Made by a program: the position numbers and the translations under genes. The notes beneath the pieces were generated by a model, which searched no databases, had not been told where the DNA came from, and worked only from the letters and a program-made list of their open reading frames with translations. Below, one piece after another: positions 9,127 to 19,198 of a stretch of 28,365 nt of DNA (position 1 is its first letter; each line of letters starts with the position of its first letter). The DNA lies in the NCBI RefSeq assembly GCF_000344685.1, contig NW_006920423.1:450713-479077 (forward strand), in the 5' to 3' direction. The DNA comes from Gloeophyllum trabeum ATCC 11539 (lineage: Eukaryota; Basidiomycota; Agaricomycetes; Gloeophyllales; Gloeophyllaceae).

Positions 9127-9272
9127 TGCTGAGTCAGTTTTTTTTTTTTTTTTTTTTTTGAATCCAATTATGGTCCCGAGGGCGTTGCCCTTATGTTGGA
9201 CCTTACATACAACATGCTACAATCTATGCTGCAGGACGCGGAAGTGAGACTGAAACAATGCTGAGTCAGTTT
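9127..9272 (-). mobile_element. Small retroposed sequence with poly(A) and 14-bp target-site duplication
   Basis: TGCTGAGTCAGTTT is present at 9127-9140 and again at 9259-9272; three flanking bases (ACA) also match. Between them lies a run of T (9138-9159, 22 T including the repeat end) followed by about 99 bp of unique sequence. On the minus strand this reads as an insert of about 99 nt ending in a poly(A) tail, flanked by direct repeats, which is the signature of target-primed reverse transcription by a LINE-type enzyme. The insert starts TGTTTCAGTCTCACTTCC. I do not recognise it as U1, U2, U4, U5, U6, 5S or a tRNA, so it may be a SINE, a 5'-truncated LINE end or a retrocopied mRNA end. Confidence 0.72.
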
Positions 9273-10586
9273 ACCGCATGATAATACACCTCAATAGAAT
9301 CTGATAATGTAAAATTGAGGAATTGTATGAACATTATCCATGACTTGTAATGTACACGTGTGTACCATTCATTGAAAAACACTGAGAATACCATTGAAGG
9401 CGCCGTGAGCGCATCGTACGCTAATAGTGTACAGGATATCACTGCGAAGTGACGTTGTGGTGGGAATGGGGAGGGATGTAGGGCAACAGAAGCTACTGTA
9501 CGTACCAATAGATCCTCAGCCGCACTCCAGCCGCAAAGCTATATGCCGTTGCATGTAGGATGCTGCTTCCCCCAACAAAAGAACTGGACTGAGAAGTGTA
9601 GTGCAGCCCCAGTCTACAAAATAAAAGCAATTTCAGAGCCACAGCTCTTGCAAATGGCAAGCTCGAAAGTTGGGAGTCGTGGCAGCCTGAATCCCCTCGC
9701 GCGAACCACGACTAGGTCGATCGTAATCTCGGAGTTGACTCCTCCTCCTTAAAGCTGCGCACAGGAAATATCTTTTCTGCTGCCCTGCATCCGAAGGCAT
9801 TCCGTGGGGACCAGGAGTGAATATCACCAGCACTGGCTTTGAGTCTAAGGAAGTTTGGCACGAAGTGAGGAACGGTCGGAGAATACCGAGCTTGAGGTGT
9901 AACTTTGGCGACACGCTATTGGCTGCCACGGCGGTTCGCTGGCAGTCTTCTTGCAAATGTTTTCCTTGTGCGAGTACTCCATTGCTTCATCGCTATATTT
10001 CTTTTCACACTAACAGTACACTCGGCCATAATAACGCGCTGTCGTGTCAAGTCCACCACTGAGTCGGCCTTCAGCTGCGGCTCGGCACTCCCAAGTTCTC
10101 GCCCATGTCAGTGTGAGTTTACTCTATCCCTCAAGCTACCCAATTCCGTGCTTTAGACAGGGATGCATGGCGATAGAGAAGCATACTAAGGGTGCTTGAT
10201 ACGTTACAAGACTCTGCCTCACCATCCTCCACCTCGCACCGAATGTATTCCTCCCGAGCGAGTCGGAAAGTGATGCTCAACCACGCTTGCGTGATAGTCC
10301 TTTCTGGTTACTCTTGGTCACGCCGCTTTGACTGTTTGGAAAGCCACGCACGACCTGTGTCATTGTTCTATAGCAGGTGTCTCAGATAATAGCCTTCGAG
10401 TGGCATGTGAGACGTCAGACAGTGTCTTCGTGGCTCGAAGTGCACCTTCCTGAAAGCCAGTGGTATCCAAACGTGAAGACCACATACAATGACATATGCT
10501 AATGTTTTGACTCCCTCCACTTACGCCTTATTGTCATAGCTTCCACTTGACCCACGCGTGGCAGGTCAGTGTGTCCGAGGCTCGAA
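9273..10586. other. Intergenic, no supported gene
   Basis: Minus-strand readings at 9266-9508 (VFFNEWYTRVHYKSW...) and 9633-9956 are open but isolated. The stretch at about 9901-9930 repeats the CCAAT-bearing segment of 7266-7292, as the upstream edge of the second promoter module. No splice-supported gene was found. Confidence 0.35.
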
Positions 10587-10840
10587 GTCGCCACGTCGCC
10601 ACGCTTGGCTGACACACCCACCGTGCCACTGAAGCGCGATAGCGGTTCGGGTGGCATCTGAGTGGCCGCTTACTTACATTCTGCGGGTATATAAGAGCGG
10701 CGAGCTGACGGGGGTAAGGCATCACTCACATCCCCTCCTACCGCCCTCGAGTTCACATCTCAATCGGCAGAGATGAGGAGAAGACGACCTCTACTTGCAC
10801 CACACGAGACAGACTACAGGACCACCTCCCCCAGCTGCCC
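10587..10840 (+). repeat. Duplicated promoter and first-exon module, copy 2
   Basis: Paralogue of 7840-8075, with the same order and spacing of landmarks (see that entry). It keeps the TATA box and the ATG but has lost or never had one base in the shared first exon. Confidence 0.6.
10688..10694 (+). promoter_or_regulatory. TATA box of the 10773 unit
   Basis: TATATAA in GGGTATATAAGAGC, 85 bp before the ATG at 10773, in the same place as in the sister module. Confidence 0.55.
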
Positions 10841-11427
10841 AAAGTAAGTCCACTCTCCTTGCCATTGCCGGTCAGCGCAATCTCCTAACCCACGTACCGT
10901 GTCGCAGTCAGGCCAGCCTTCGGGTCCGCGGGCTCGCGTGACATGGCTTCTTTTTCTTGTAGCCACTGTCCTTCGTGAACGCGGGGACAGCCCGGTAACG
11001 GGTACAGCACTCCCCTGGACGTGCCGATCCCAAGCTGGTACCATCTGACGACAATGCTATGGGAGTCGTCTCTCATGGGCAGAGTCGGACGTTCCGCAGT
11101 CGGAAATCGGCCCCTTCGAGAGGCCGCGTCTCGTGAGTGCTCCCTGTGCCTCTGCCAGTATCCCCACTGACGAAATGCTCCACTACTTGGTCAGCTCATG
11201 TCTGGGCACCCTGTACCAGCCCGACGGTGAGCGACGAAGTCTTCGCATACCTGCGCAGGCTGCCCTACTACAGGACCCAGGTCCTGTCGTCCATGGCGCG
11301 GTACGTGTTCAACATTCAGCTCACCTTACTCCGGCGCGCTTACACAGGCTCTAGAAACTGTAAGCAATACTGCACCTCGAGTTGGCCGAGCGGGGTCATG
11401 TCATCCGGGCACCGATTCCTGGCGTAG
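10773..11427 (+). pseudogene. Diverged, probably broken sister of the 8022 gene
   Basis: The first exon starts MRRRRPLLAPHETD, matching the 8022 product around HETD. Immediately after that it is one base shorter than its sister (GACTACAGG against GATATACAGG), which shifts the frame. In the sister's frame the exon would end DHLPQLPK exactly at a GTAAGT donor, followed by an intron with CTAAC branch and GTCGCAG acceptor (ending 10909). The next exon would contain RVTWLLFLVATVLRERGD, a membrane-like segment placed as in the 8022 protein. Downstream, 11170-11320 holds coding-like DEVFAYLRRLPYYRTQVLSS. The frameshift makes me call it a pseudogene, although a different start or splice could rescue it. 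Confidence 0.35.
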
Positions 11428-11774
11428 GAGGACACGGCGCCGGTGCATCCCGTGCTTCGGAGTTCAACCCATAAACGGTCAGGAAGCGCGTGATCCAGCC
11501 GCAATGGAGCGTTACATCGCCGGAGTGAGACCGACCCGCAGGAGACAGGACAGTATCAAGCCACACACACGGCTCAGGCGCCGTTCACCACCTCGCCCGG
11601 ATATGGTTGGTATCTGCGCGGGGTGGCGAATCACGTCCTGAGCCTTCCAACGTCGTGCTTGTGTCCAGAGGCTTTCTCGGACTACGATTGATATCTGTTA
11701 GTGAGAGAACACCTCAGACCCGTAGGCGGGAGTACCCGAGGTCGGCTCACACCAAACCGTAAGCACAGAGGAGG
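11428..11774. other. Unassigned GC-rich stretch
   Basis: Open frames exist in several phases but carry no recognised motif. One short plus-strand segment at about 11370-11460 reads LHLELAERGHVIRAPIPG, reminiscent of the N-terminal strand-helix of UDP-glycosyltransferases, but it runs into a stop within 20 codons and is too short to call. Confidence 0.3.
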
Positions 11775-12180
11775 GTAGGGCGGAGGAGGGCCGGCGTGGA
11801 CGTGTACACGTACGGCGCGACGGGCAGAGCGAGAGCGCGCCCGGGGCGCTGCACCTGCTCGGCCTGAGGAAGCTGAATCTGTGGACTGCGTTCGACGCTG
11901 ACATACCATACTGCGTTGATACTCACACCCGCCAATTCGGCTGCGGACGCCATGCTCGGGGCCCCGCCGCGCATGTGCAGTTCGCGCTGGCCTACCTGCC
12001 ATTAGGTGCGGAGTGGATGTTCAAGGACACGGACCGGCACGCGTACGACGGGTCCTCGGTGGATCATCGTAAGAAATGGAGGAGGCGGTCGCGGCTCCTG
12101 TCAGGCCCGATGGGTTCATCGGCAGGATTGGGACGGGAGGGCGATTTAAGGGGATATTTTCTTGGGTTGATCGTCGGTTG
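11775..12180 (+). pseudogene. Frameshifted C-terminal fragment of an FAD monooxygenase
   Basis: This is a decayed paralogue of the last exon of the 16794-19035 monooxygenase, matching its residues from about 412 to the end. Matching pieces occur in different frames: VYTYGATGRARA (against VYTFGTMGRVRA), LHLLGLRKL (against PHLLDLRKG), GAEWMFKDTDRHAYDGSSVDH (split here: GAEWMFKDTDR, HAYDGSSVDH; against GAGWVLKDADR, HAYEGYSVDH), and RPDGFIGRIG (against RPDGFVGAIG). At least two frameshifts separate them, and the FAD-binding N-terminal part is absent. DNA similarity seems to run on into the 3' flank (see findings). Confidence 0.85.
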
Positions 12181-13053
12181 AGGGATTAGCAGGAGCGCAT
12201 ATACCCCTGGAACATGTTAAGATTGGTACGGGTGGTATTAAACTGCTCACCGGCTCACTGCTGTCGCCATGTGTAATTTGTGTAGATTTTCCACTCATGT
12301 GGAAAATGAGGTAGCATATAGTGATTTCTGCTGCCCACTCGGGACCGAGACAGAAATGTCAACTAGAGTCTTCCATTTCCAAGCAAAGTCATCTCAGAAG
12401 TGCTGTGACCTGCAAAAGTGAGAAAGACCACGGCTTGTAGGTCCATGCGTAACGAACTAGCAGCTCGCTGTACGAAGCAGGATAGCTTATCGTCGTCACA
12501 CCAAGCTCGGAGCGTAGGGTAGGTGTAGTCATAATAGCGACAACCTGCGAGGCCGGCCGGACAAGCACTCGCCGAGACGGAGTAGACCTGTTCACTAAAA
12601 TGCGCGGAAACGGAGAGATGGCAAACGCTGTGCGCAAGGGTTTGAAACAGCCAGCAATTCAAGCCCTGGCATACAGCGATACCATCTATGCAAATCCGAT
12701 ACAGGTGCATATACAGAACCAACTTCATGGGTGTCGTCAACAAGATAAAAAGTACATCTACCCGTTTGATGATGCGGGTTGAGTGGTTGATGTATGATGA
12801 TAACTTCGCAAAAGGTAAGACAAGTTACGGGCGGAACGGCGAAATGTCGTGAGGGTGAGTGCGACCCGCCGATGATGCGGGTGTCTGTGCGCTGAGAAGG
12901 ATGCGAACGTCATGTCTGTTGTACATCAATTAGCAAGGGATACAATACACTGCCAGCGTTCATTGTCATCAGCGATCGTCGTGCTGCGAAGCATCTCGGT
13001 CGACAGACGTACAGCAACACCAGCTAACCCAAGTTCCCTCTAAGGTAGACATC
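12181..13053. other. Intergenic, 3' flank of the dead monooxygenase and downstream DNA
   Basis: The first about 130 bp resembles the 3' flank of the live monooxygenase. The rest holds overlapping minus-strand ORFs of 126 and 82 codons and a plus-strand 60-codon ORF (12600-12782, NAVRKGLKQPAIQALAYSDT...), none with splice support or a known motif. Confidence 0.4.
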
Positions 13054-13406
13054 CTAGTTATTCCCCCGCTCCCGCTCTGGCTTCTGCTTCTCAACAACCA
13101 GCCTCCACCCGCCATACAGCTGGTTAACCACGGCGCTTCGTTTCAGGACTGCAAGCTCCTTGCGCGCTTCGTTGTAGAACGACGTCAGCTTTTGTGGGTC
13201 CTGCTCATTCTTTGTGCGAGAAGCGTCCATACGTTAGTTTTCTAGCATGAAGACGAGGGAGTGCAACGCACCTGGATCTGCCTGAACGTGTCCTTCGTGC
13301 GGCGGATAAAGTAGTTCCGGAAGTTGTACGAGCTGAACGCGCGAGAGGCGCGCAGCGTCGAGGCGTAGAGGTTCAGGATGGCGTTGCGGGTCGGCGGCGT
13401 CGACAT
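13054..13406 (-). CDS. ISD11: ISD11/LYRM4-type LYR protein, Fe-S cluster assembly
   Basis: Model complement(join(13054..13209, 13272..13406)), 96 aa, with a 62-nt phase-0 intron (donor GTGCGT, acceptor AAAG). The protein starts MSTPPTRNAILNLYASTLRA and continues SSYNFRNYFIRRTKDTFRQI, NEQDPQKLTSFYNEARKELAVLKR and VVNQLYGGWRLVVE. Length (yeast Isd11 is 94 aa), the YNFR-YF-R-T-FR block and the LAVLKR...QLY segment are those of Isd11, the small mitochondrial partner that binds acyl carrier protein and stabilises the cysteine desulfurase Nfs1. The LYR signature is LYA here. A longer in-frame reading upstream (from 13514) was rejected because the ATG at 13406 is where family similarity starts. It is divergent from the membrane protein gene, with 285 bp between the start codons. 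Confidence 0.92.
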
Positions 13407-13691
13407 GGTGGATTCGTTGAGGGAGCCGAGGTGGTGGCTGAAGTGCGAGATGCGACTCAGTCCTGAGTAAATGAGATTACTCATGGGAGCGGCATGAGCC
13501 GTGTGAAGGAGCAAAGACTCCGTAGCAGTGTGAAGCCCAACGAACTCAGGGCAGATATGATGTCATGGAGCACATCGAGGCTGGCAGCGTACCAAGATGT
13601 CCTCCTCGTCCTCGTCCGCCTTCAACGAGGCTTTCTACCTTCTTCACAGGAAACACAAAATACAGGAATATACCAGTAACGAACTGTTGCC
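13407..13691. promoter_or_regulatory. Shared divergent promoter region
   Basis: This 285-bp gap separates the start codons of ISD11 (minus) and the membrane protein gene (plus), so both promoters must lie here or overlap the neighbouring leader. I see no clear TATA box. Confidence 0.5.
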
Positions 13692-15009
13692 ATGGAAAGT
13701 CTCCCGTTAGACCCGTCGCACCCAGCCGTGCGGGACTACCTCCATCTCATCCGGTGCGTCCAGTCTCCCAGTCCCTCCCAGACTTACTAACGAACCACGC
13801 ACTTAGCCTGCAAGTCCTAACCCCGCTCTCGCTGGTCATTAACATGGCCACCGTGCTCGTCTGCACCGTCATCGCCGCCCCCGGCATCGGTGAGCCCCCC
13901 TCCCTCCTCTCCGCACGCCAACACTAACCGACACGCCCACAGGCGACGTCGCGTCCCTCCACCCAACCCCCATCACCCCCGCCAAGATGCCCATCGCCGT
14001 CTACGCGGTGCTCATCTACGTCGCGCAGATCGGGTACTGCCTCCTGCTCGTCACCGCGCGCAAGCCCGCGACGAAGCAGACCTTCCTCAAGGGCGTCGGG
14101 CTCGCGCTCGTGCTCGCGAACTGGGCCGTCGCGTTCTGGGCGATCGCGTGGGTGATGCAGGCCTTCCTCCTCTCGACGATTCTGCTGGCGGTCCTGCTGT
14201 TGCTGCTCGCGTACGCGAACCTCGTGCTCGCGGTGTACCACGAGCCCGCGAGCTGGAAAGAGCGCCCGCTCGATTTGTTGTTCATACACGCGCCGCTGAA
14301 GTTGTTCTTGATATTGGTGATGAATATCGGGTTGGAGGTTAGCATATTGTGCGTATTCGTCCCTTATTCCCTCCGCCCGCTCGGAACTGATACTACGGCC
14401 ACACCAGCATCATGCTACACCTCACCTACCCGCCCTCGCAGCCCAACGAGGCGATGCGCCACGCCCTCCCCTCCGCGATCGTCATGCTCTCGACGAACAT
14501 CGTCTCCCTCCTCGTCATCGTCGCGCGGCAGGACCTCGTGTGGTGCATCGGCGCCGTGTGGGTGGCCGTGAGCATCTGGGTCGGGCGCTGGCGCGCCGTC
14601 GGCGTTTGGGTGAGTACCGTCTTCCTCTTCTTTACTCCTTTCCATCCTCCCCTTGCCGTTTCCCCGTTTCCACGTGACGCGCATACACCCACACCCACAT
14701 CCCCTCGCCATCCCCATCTGCCTGCCGAACCCCTACTAACCCCCCACCTTCCTCAGGTCCCCGCCCTCGCATTCACCGTCCTCCACCCCGTCGCGCTCGT
14801 CGCCTCTGCGCTCTACCTCCGCCTGCGCAAGCCGAAGCAGCCGATCGCGCTCCCGCCGGACGAGGAGGAGCAGGTGCGTCTGTTTTCGCTCGATCCCCGC
14901 TCTCCCTCGTCTCTCTTCTGTGGCACTGAGACGCTGACGAGCTATACCGTAGGCCGCGCGAACGCAGAGACCCGCGGGTGAGGTTACCGCCGAGGACATA
15001 TGGGGATGA
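13692..15009 (+). CDS. Multi-pass membrane protein, six exons, 308 aa
   Basis: Model join(13692..13753, 13807..13889, 13943..14348, 14408..14609, 14757..14873, 14953..15009). All introns are GT-AG, and phases agree from ATG to the TGA at 15007-15009. After a short soluble start (MESLPLDPSHPAVRDYLHLI) there are about eight to nine hydrophobic segments: VLTPLSLVINMATVLVCTV, IAVYAVLIYVAQIGYCLLLV, GVGLALVLANWAVAFWAIAW, AFLLSTILLAVLLLLLAYAN, PLKLFLILVMNIGLEVSIF, SAIVMLSTNIVSLLVIVA, CIGAVWVAVSIWVG and ALAFTVLHPVALVASALYL. The C-terminus is a hydrophilic tail. The topology and the HAPLKLFLIL segment recall the fungal DUF1774-type membrane proteins, but I hold this family call loosely. Part of exon 5 has a dead copy at 19199-19305. 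Function is unknown. Confidence 0.82.
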
Positions 15010-15671
15010 GGCCGTTTCGTTGTGGTCTGCAACACGCATCTATGAGTGTTGGAGTATGGGAGGGTGAGTTGAGTTGGATATAACGCTTGGTTCCCCTTCT
15101 GATTGTATGGGGTGATACGTAGGATGATGAACAAACGGAAGAAAATGATATGATATGATATGCACATATTGGTTTTAGTACTTATTGTATGCGACGATAA
15201 TATACTTGGAAGCCCGAATCAGAAGGGGCGGATAGGGTGCTTGGGCGTTCGCGACTGGTATGTATTATTAAGGCGTGTGTACGCGAAGGCCTACATACAA
15301 GCGGCTATGGAACCCTCCTCCGGAGCCAGTGGCGGATCCGGATGCCGTGCAGTGTTGCGGTCATCGCCACTTCAAAGGTACGGCCTTCACTCGAGTTGCC
15401 GATGTCTCAGGCTTCTGCCTCGAAAGTCCGTGATATTCACGATCACAACCAGTCAGTCGAAGCAACATATCTCATCAGTAAACAGCTTTAAGTTGATATA
15501 CTGTTGCTTCGCATGTTACTGGGGAGGCGCAATTCCGGGTCGCGCGGCGAGTTGTTTGCATCTGTTTGGACTCTGCAAGAAAGTGGTCGCAAATCCCCCG
15601 CCTTCATAGAGCCTTCCGCATGTCGAAATCACGCATATAAAATGTACCAGCAGGGATGTCATGATACAGAA

Positions 15672-15779
15672 GATGCAACGTTGGTTTTGAATTTCTGATT
15701 TTCCCAATATCAAGTTCATTCGATAGAGGTAACGAGACCGCAAGTACATTTAACAAAAATGTACAACCAACGTTGCATC
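15672..15779. repeat. 15-bp perfect inverted repeat around a 78-bp spacer
   Basis: GATGCAACGTTGGTT at 15672-15686 is the exact complement of 15765-15779. Inside the spacer a second pair, GTACATTT and AAATGTAC, forms a further hairpin close to the right arm. The whole is about 108 bp and could be a MITE-like element or a foldback. No clear flanking target duplication is visible. Confidence 0.65.
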
Positions 15780-16035
15780 CGCTCGTTGATATAGATTAAC
15801 TTTTATCAATCAAGTGACGCGTGAATGTGAACGTAGCACGCTGTAGGTTTTCTGGCAGTAAAGAGCAATTAATGATGCGTCCGAACGCGTCGCGGACGTG
15901 ACAAGCTGTGACACCATCGCAAAAAGTGTCACACCAAATATCCTGGTCACTGTCCGGGCTCTCCTGCCGCAGCAGAAGCAGGTCCCTTCCCCTATGTTAG
16001 AACTGTAAAATCAACATAGTAAATGAGATATATAT

Positions 16036-16233
16036 TCAGCCTTTTACAGCTGTGATCCAGTACTTGCTTTGTCCATTAATTACACAGATTTGTGCTTCCT
16101 GGAAATCAAGCTCATCTGTATCAAGGATAGGGAATGCACCCACTGGTGTGCACATAGATATGTTCCAAATGTTTCTAAAGACAATACATAACTTCCCTAA
16201 GCACTCCTTTGCCGACCTCAGTGAAATTGACCA
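16036..16233 (-). pseudogene. Coding-like relic, unassigned
   Basis: A 65-codon frame bounded by stops on the minus strand reads SAKECLGKLCIVFRNIWNIS, then VGAFPILDTDELDFQEAQIC and INGQSKYWITAVKG before a TGA at 16036-16038. Composition looks like real protein, and there is no start codon near its 5' end. It may be an internal exon of a dead gene. I recognise no family. Confidence 0.25.
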
Positions 16234-16720
16234 TCATTTCATCCCGATGGTGGTCAGCTCAGGAATAAGAAGAGACAGACATGTTTATATCTACTACAGT
16301 CTGTAATGGTAGAATACCCTTCTTGCTGGTTTACAGTAGTGATATACATTGCTGATGCATGCATAAGGTGAGAATGGAACAGAGGAATGCACAAGAATAC
16401 AGGGGATACTTGCGACCACCTTTCAGCCACAATCTGCTGACAAATCAACTCGCACCGGAACCGGGCGTTGCGCCTCCCCAATGTTACGAGGCCAAAACGC
16501 CAATGGTCACTCGGACGAAGTCTGCACGCGCGACGTCACCCGCAGCGGTGGCCAGCGGCTGGGCTACATTACATACCGCATGCGTGGCTGGTCGGCGACG
16601 AAGACTCGACCAATCTTATCTGATGAAACGCGCTGGGTGTATCGCTCCCATTTGTCAATCATTTTACGAGCGTTTACCGTCTCGTGCGGTAGCGGTGCTA
16701 TTTTCGTCCGCATGATCGAG

Positions 16721-16727
16721 TATAAAG
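16721..16727 (+). promoter_or_regulatory. TATA box of the monooxygenase gene
   Basis: TATAAAG in GAGTATAAAGGTTG, 73 bp before the ATG at 16794, a normal distance for a fungal TATA element. Confidence 0.6.
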
Positions 16728-16793
16728 GTTGCTGCGCATGCATCGACTGTCCACCGCAGCTAACCGAAGAAACTAAGGCAAGTACTGGCGCAG

Positions 16794-19035
16794 ATGGCAC
16801 CGCAAGCCCACCCCGTCCTCGTCGTAAGCGTCTCAGCTGGTTCACTTATAAGTAGTGTATTGATTGTTTGCATTGCCAGGTCGGCGCAGGCCCGACGGGT
16901 CTCATCGCCGCTCTAACCCTCCGCCACAACGGCATACCCGTGCGCATCCTCGAGAAAGCGGACAAGCCATTCACCGGCTCGCGCGCGCTAGGCACCCACG
17001 TACGGCCCAACCTCCACGTCTATCTCGTATATACAGCATATTGATGGCATTTTTTGCGGGATCTAGCCGCGCACGTTCGAGGTATACAAGTTCCTGGGCG
17101 TCCTGCCCGACATCCTGCGGCTCGGCACGCCCGTGCCCGACAACAGGATCTACAAGTGCCCGCCGGAGGGCACCGAGCTCGCGAAAGAGCTGAAGAACCT
17201 CGGGCGGGGGTACCCCACGCCGGGCATGCCGTTCGTACGTCCTTCGCCTTGGACACAATTGGACTGAACATATATGTATCCGGCTGGTGAACATGTACAC
17301 AGTACAACATGTGGGTGCTGGGTCAAGACGTGACACAGCGCGTCCTGCGCACGCACCTCGAGAAACACGGCGTGCGCGTCGAGTTCGGGACCGAGCTGCG
17401 CGCGTTCGCGCAGCACGCGGACCGCGTCGAGGCGCACATCGTCAAACCCGGAGAAGGCCCGAACGGCGCGGAGGAGACGTTCACCGCCAGCTACCTCGTG
17501 GGCGCGGACGGCGCGAGAGGTCAGTGCTTCCGTCGACGATACAGTACAAGTATATGTTGATACTGATCCCGATGCCTCCGGACGCAGGTGTGGTGCGCAA
17601 GGCGCTCGGGCTGCAGTTCGCCGGTGTGACGCGGGAGGACGCGACAGCCGTCCTCGGGGACGTGCGCGTGCGCGGCGTCTCGCGGGACGTAAGTCCATCC
17701 CACGCATGCCGCATACAACCCGCCATCTCAGTACTTCCTCACTGTATGCTAGCACTGGAACCGCTGGATGAAAGGCAACGTGCCCGCGTACGCTAGTCCC
17801 CTCCTAACCATTTCCCCCCGCGCCCACGCCTCCGCAGCCTTTCCCTCCTCCCGCGCTACACGCACGACCCCGACGTGTTCGGGATCATCGCCTTTGGGCT
17901 CGACGCGACGCGCGACTACGCGCGCTTCGTCGAGGACACGGACGCGTTTAAGCAGTACGTTCGCGAGGTGACGGGCCGGCCGGAGATCGAGATCACGGAG
18001 TTTTTGGGGCTGTCGTATGTCAAGTGAGTCTTGAGGCTGGAGGGCGCCCGTATCTTTGAAGTCTATGCTTTTGCGGTACTGAAGGGCGTTTGCAGGTTCA
18101 ATATCCGCATGGTAAGCGAGTTCGGGAAGGGCAGAGTTTTCATCGCGGGAGGTGAGTCGAGCCATCCCCCTCCCATTACTACTCCGCCCTTGGCTGACCT
18201 TGGGCTAGACGCCGCGCACGTCCACAGCCCCACTGGCGGTCAAGGAATGAACAGCAGCATCATGGACGCCGTACGTCCCCCCCCCCCTTACCCTTCCCTT
18301 CCCGACTAACTCCTCTCCCTGAATCGCCAGTTCAATCTCGCCTGGAAACTCACGCTCGCGCACAAAAACCTCGCGGCGCCCGGGCTGCTCGCGTCTTACA
18401 CCGCCGAGCGCCTGCCCGTGATCAAGAACATGCTCACAATGACCACGGAAGTCCTCGACAAGGCGCTCGCGAACAAGGAGGGCGCGTGGGAGCGCGGCGC
18501 GCGCTTCTTCCAGCTGGACGTGCACTACCGCGGGAGCGCGATCACGCTCGAGGACGACCCCGAACGCGAGGGCGCGCCGGACCCGCCCGTGAATGTGTAC
18601 ACCTTCGGCACGATGGGGCGGGTGAGGGCGGGTGATAGAGCGCCCGACGCGCCGCACTTGCTCGATTTGAGGAAGGGCAGCGTGGGCACGCTGTTCGACG
18701 TGCTCACGCCGGCGAAGCACACCGTGCTGGTGTTCACGCAGGGAAACTCGGCGGCGGATAATGTGCTCGGGGCGCTGCGCGCGTACCCCGCGGCGCATGT
18801 GCAGTCCGTGGTGATTATGCCTGCGTTCGCCTCCGTGCGCGAGGACGCGGAACTCCCGGGAGCGGGGTGGGTGCTCAAGGACGCGGACCGGCACGCGTAC
18901 GAGGGGTACTCGGTCGACCATGCGACGACGGGGCACGAGGCGGTTGTGGTTGTTGTGCGCCCTGATGGATTTGTTGGGGCGATCGGGAGGGGGGCGGGGA
19001 GTGTGCAGGCGTATTTTGCGAAGATTCTCTGTTAG
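16794..19035 (+). CDS. FAD-dependent aromatic-type monooxygenase, ten exons, 559 aa
   Basis: Model join(16794..16823, 16880..16999, 17067..17234, 17303..17519, 17588..17688, 17753..17787, 17838..18023, 18096..18151, 18209..18270, 18331..19035). All introns are GT-AG (50-74 nt), and phases agree throughout. The dinucleotide motif is VLVVGAGPTG (residues 8-17), with the first intron falling between two Val codons of it; then LEKADKPF and SRALGTHPRTFEVYKFLG. The DG motif is LVGADGARG (171-179), and the FAD ribityl/GD motif is IAGDAAHVHSPTGGQGMN (302-319). These are the three signatures of the p-hydroxybenzoate/phenol hydroxylase class (FAD_binding_3). Residues from about 400 on include AGDRAPDAPHLL and resemble the thioredoxin-like C-terminal domain of phenol hydroxylases. 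The expected reaction is NAD(P)H-dependent hydroxylation of an aromatic ring; the substrate cannot be told. The short exon 6 (35 nt) and its GTACGC donor are the least certain part. Confidence 0.92.
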
Positions 19036-19198
19036 CTTGGGATGGTGATTTTGACCTAGCGCTCACTTATACCCTTGGGACTTGGTTTAAACTGCATCAG
19101 TAGGTGTTTTGTGTGCTGTCCTCTTGTTGTTCTCCACCGCTCACCGTGTATAGTACATGTAGAATCCCCACTCATACTTAGATTATACTAATCCAGTC
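19036..19198. other. 3' flank of the monooxygenase
   Basis: Non-coding. Stretches such as TTTAAACTGC and CCCACTCAT at similar spacing resemble the flank after the dead copy (12190-12310), which suggests both flanks were duplicated together. Confidence 0.4.

Larger units (their letters stand above)
15010..16720. other. Long intergenic stretch with small inverted repeats
   Basis: No intact gene was seen. The stretch contains a short TATGA microsatellite (about 15147-15160), the 15-bp inverted repeat pair at 15672-15779, a hairpin TGTGACAC / GTGTCACA (15907-15914 and 15926-15933), and a minus-strand coding-like relic at 16036-16233. The last about 200 bp is the upstream region of the monooxygenase. 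Confidence 0.5.

Noticed and set aside
9138..9159. Poly-T run as a transcription terminator or simple microsatellite
   Set aside because: The flanking 14-bp direct repeats explain it better as the poly(A) tail of a retroposed insert on the minus strand.
11371..11462. Possible UDP-glycosyltransferase N-terminal fragment (LHLELAERGH...)
   Set aside because: Too short, no second motif, ends at a stop; similarity could be chance.
13890..14342. 150-codon and 121-codon ORFs overlapping the membrane protein gene
   Set aside because: Out-of-frame shadows of exon 3, whose hydrophobic frame is splice-supported on both sides.
18205..18936. 243-codon minus-strand ORF
   Set aside because: Arg/His-rich shadow opposite the GC-rich last exons of the monooxygenase.
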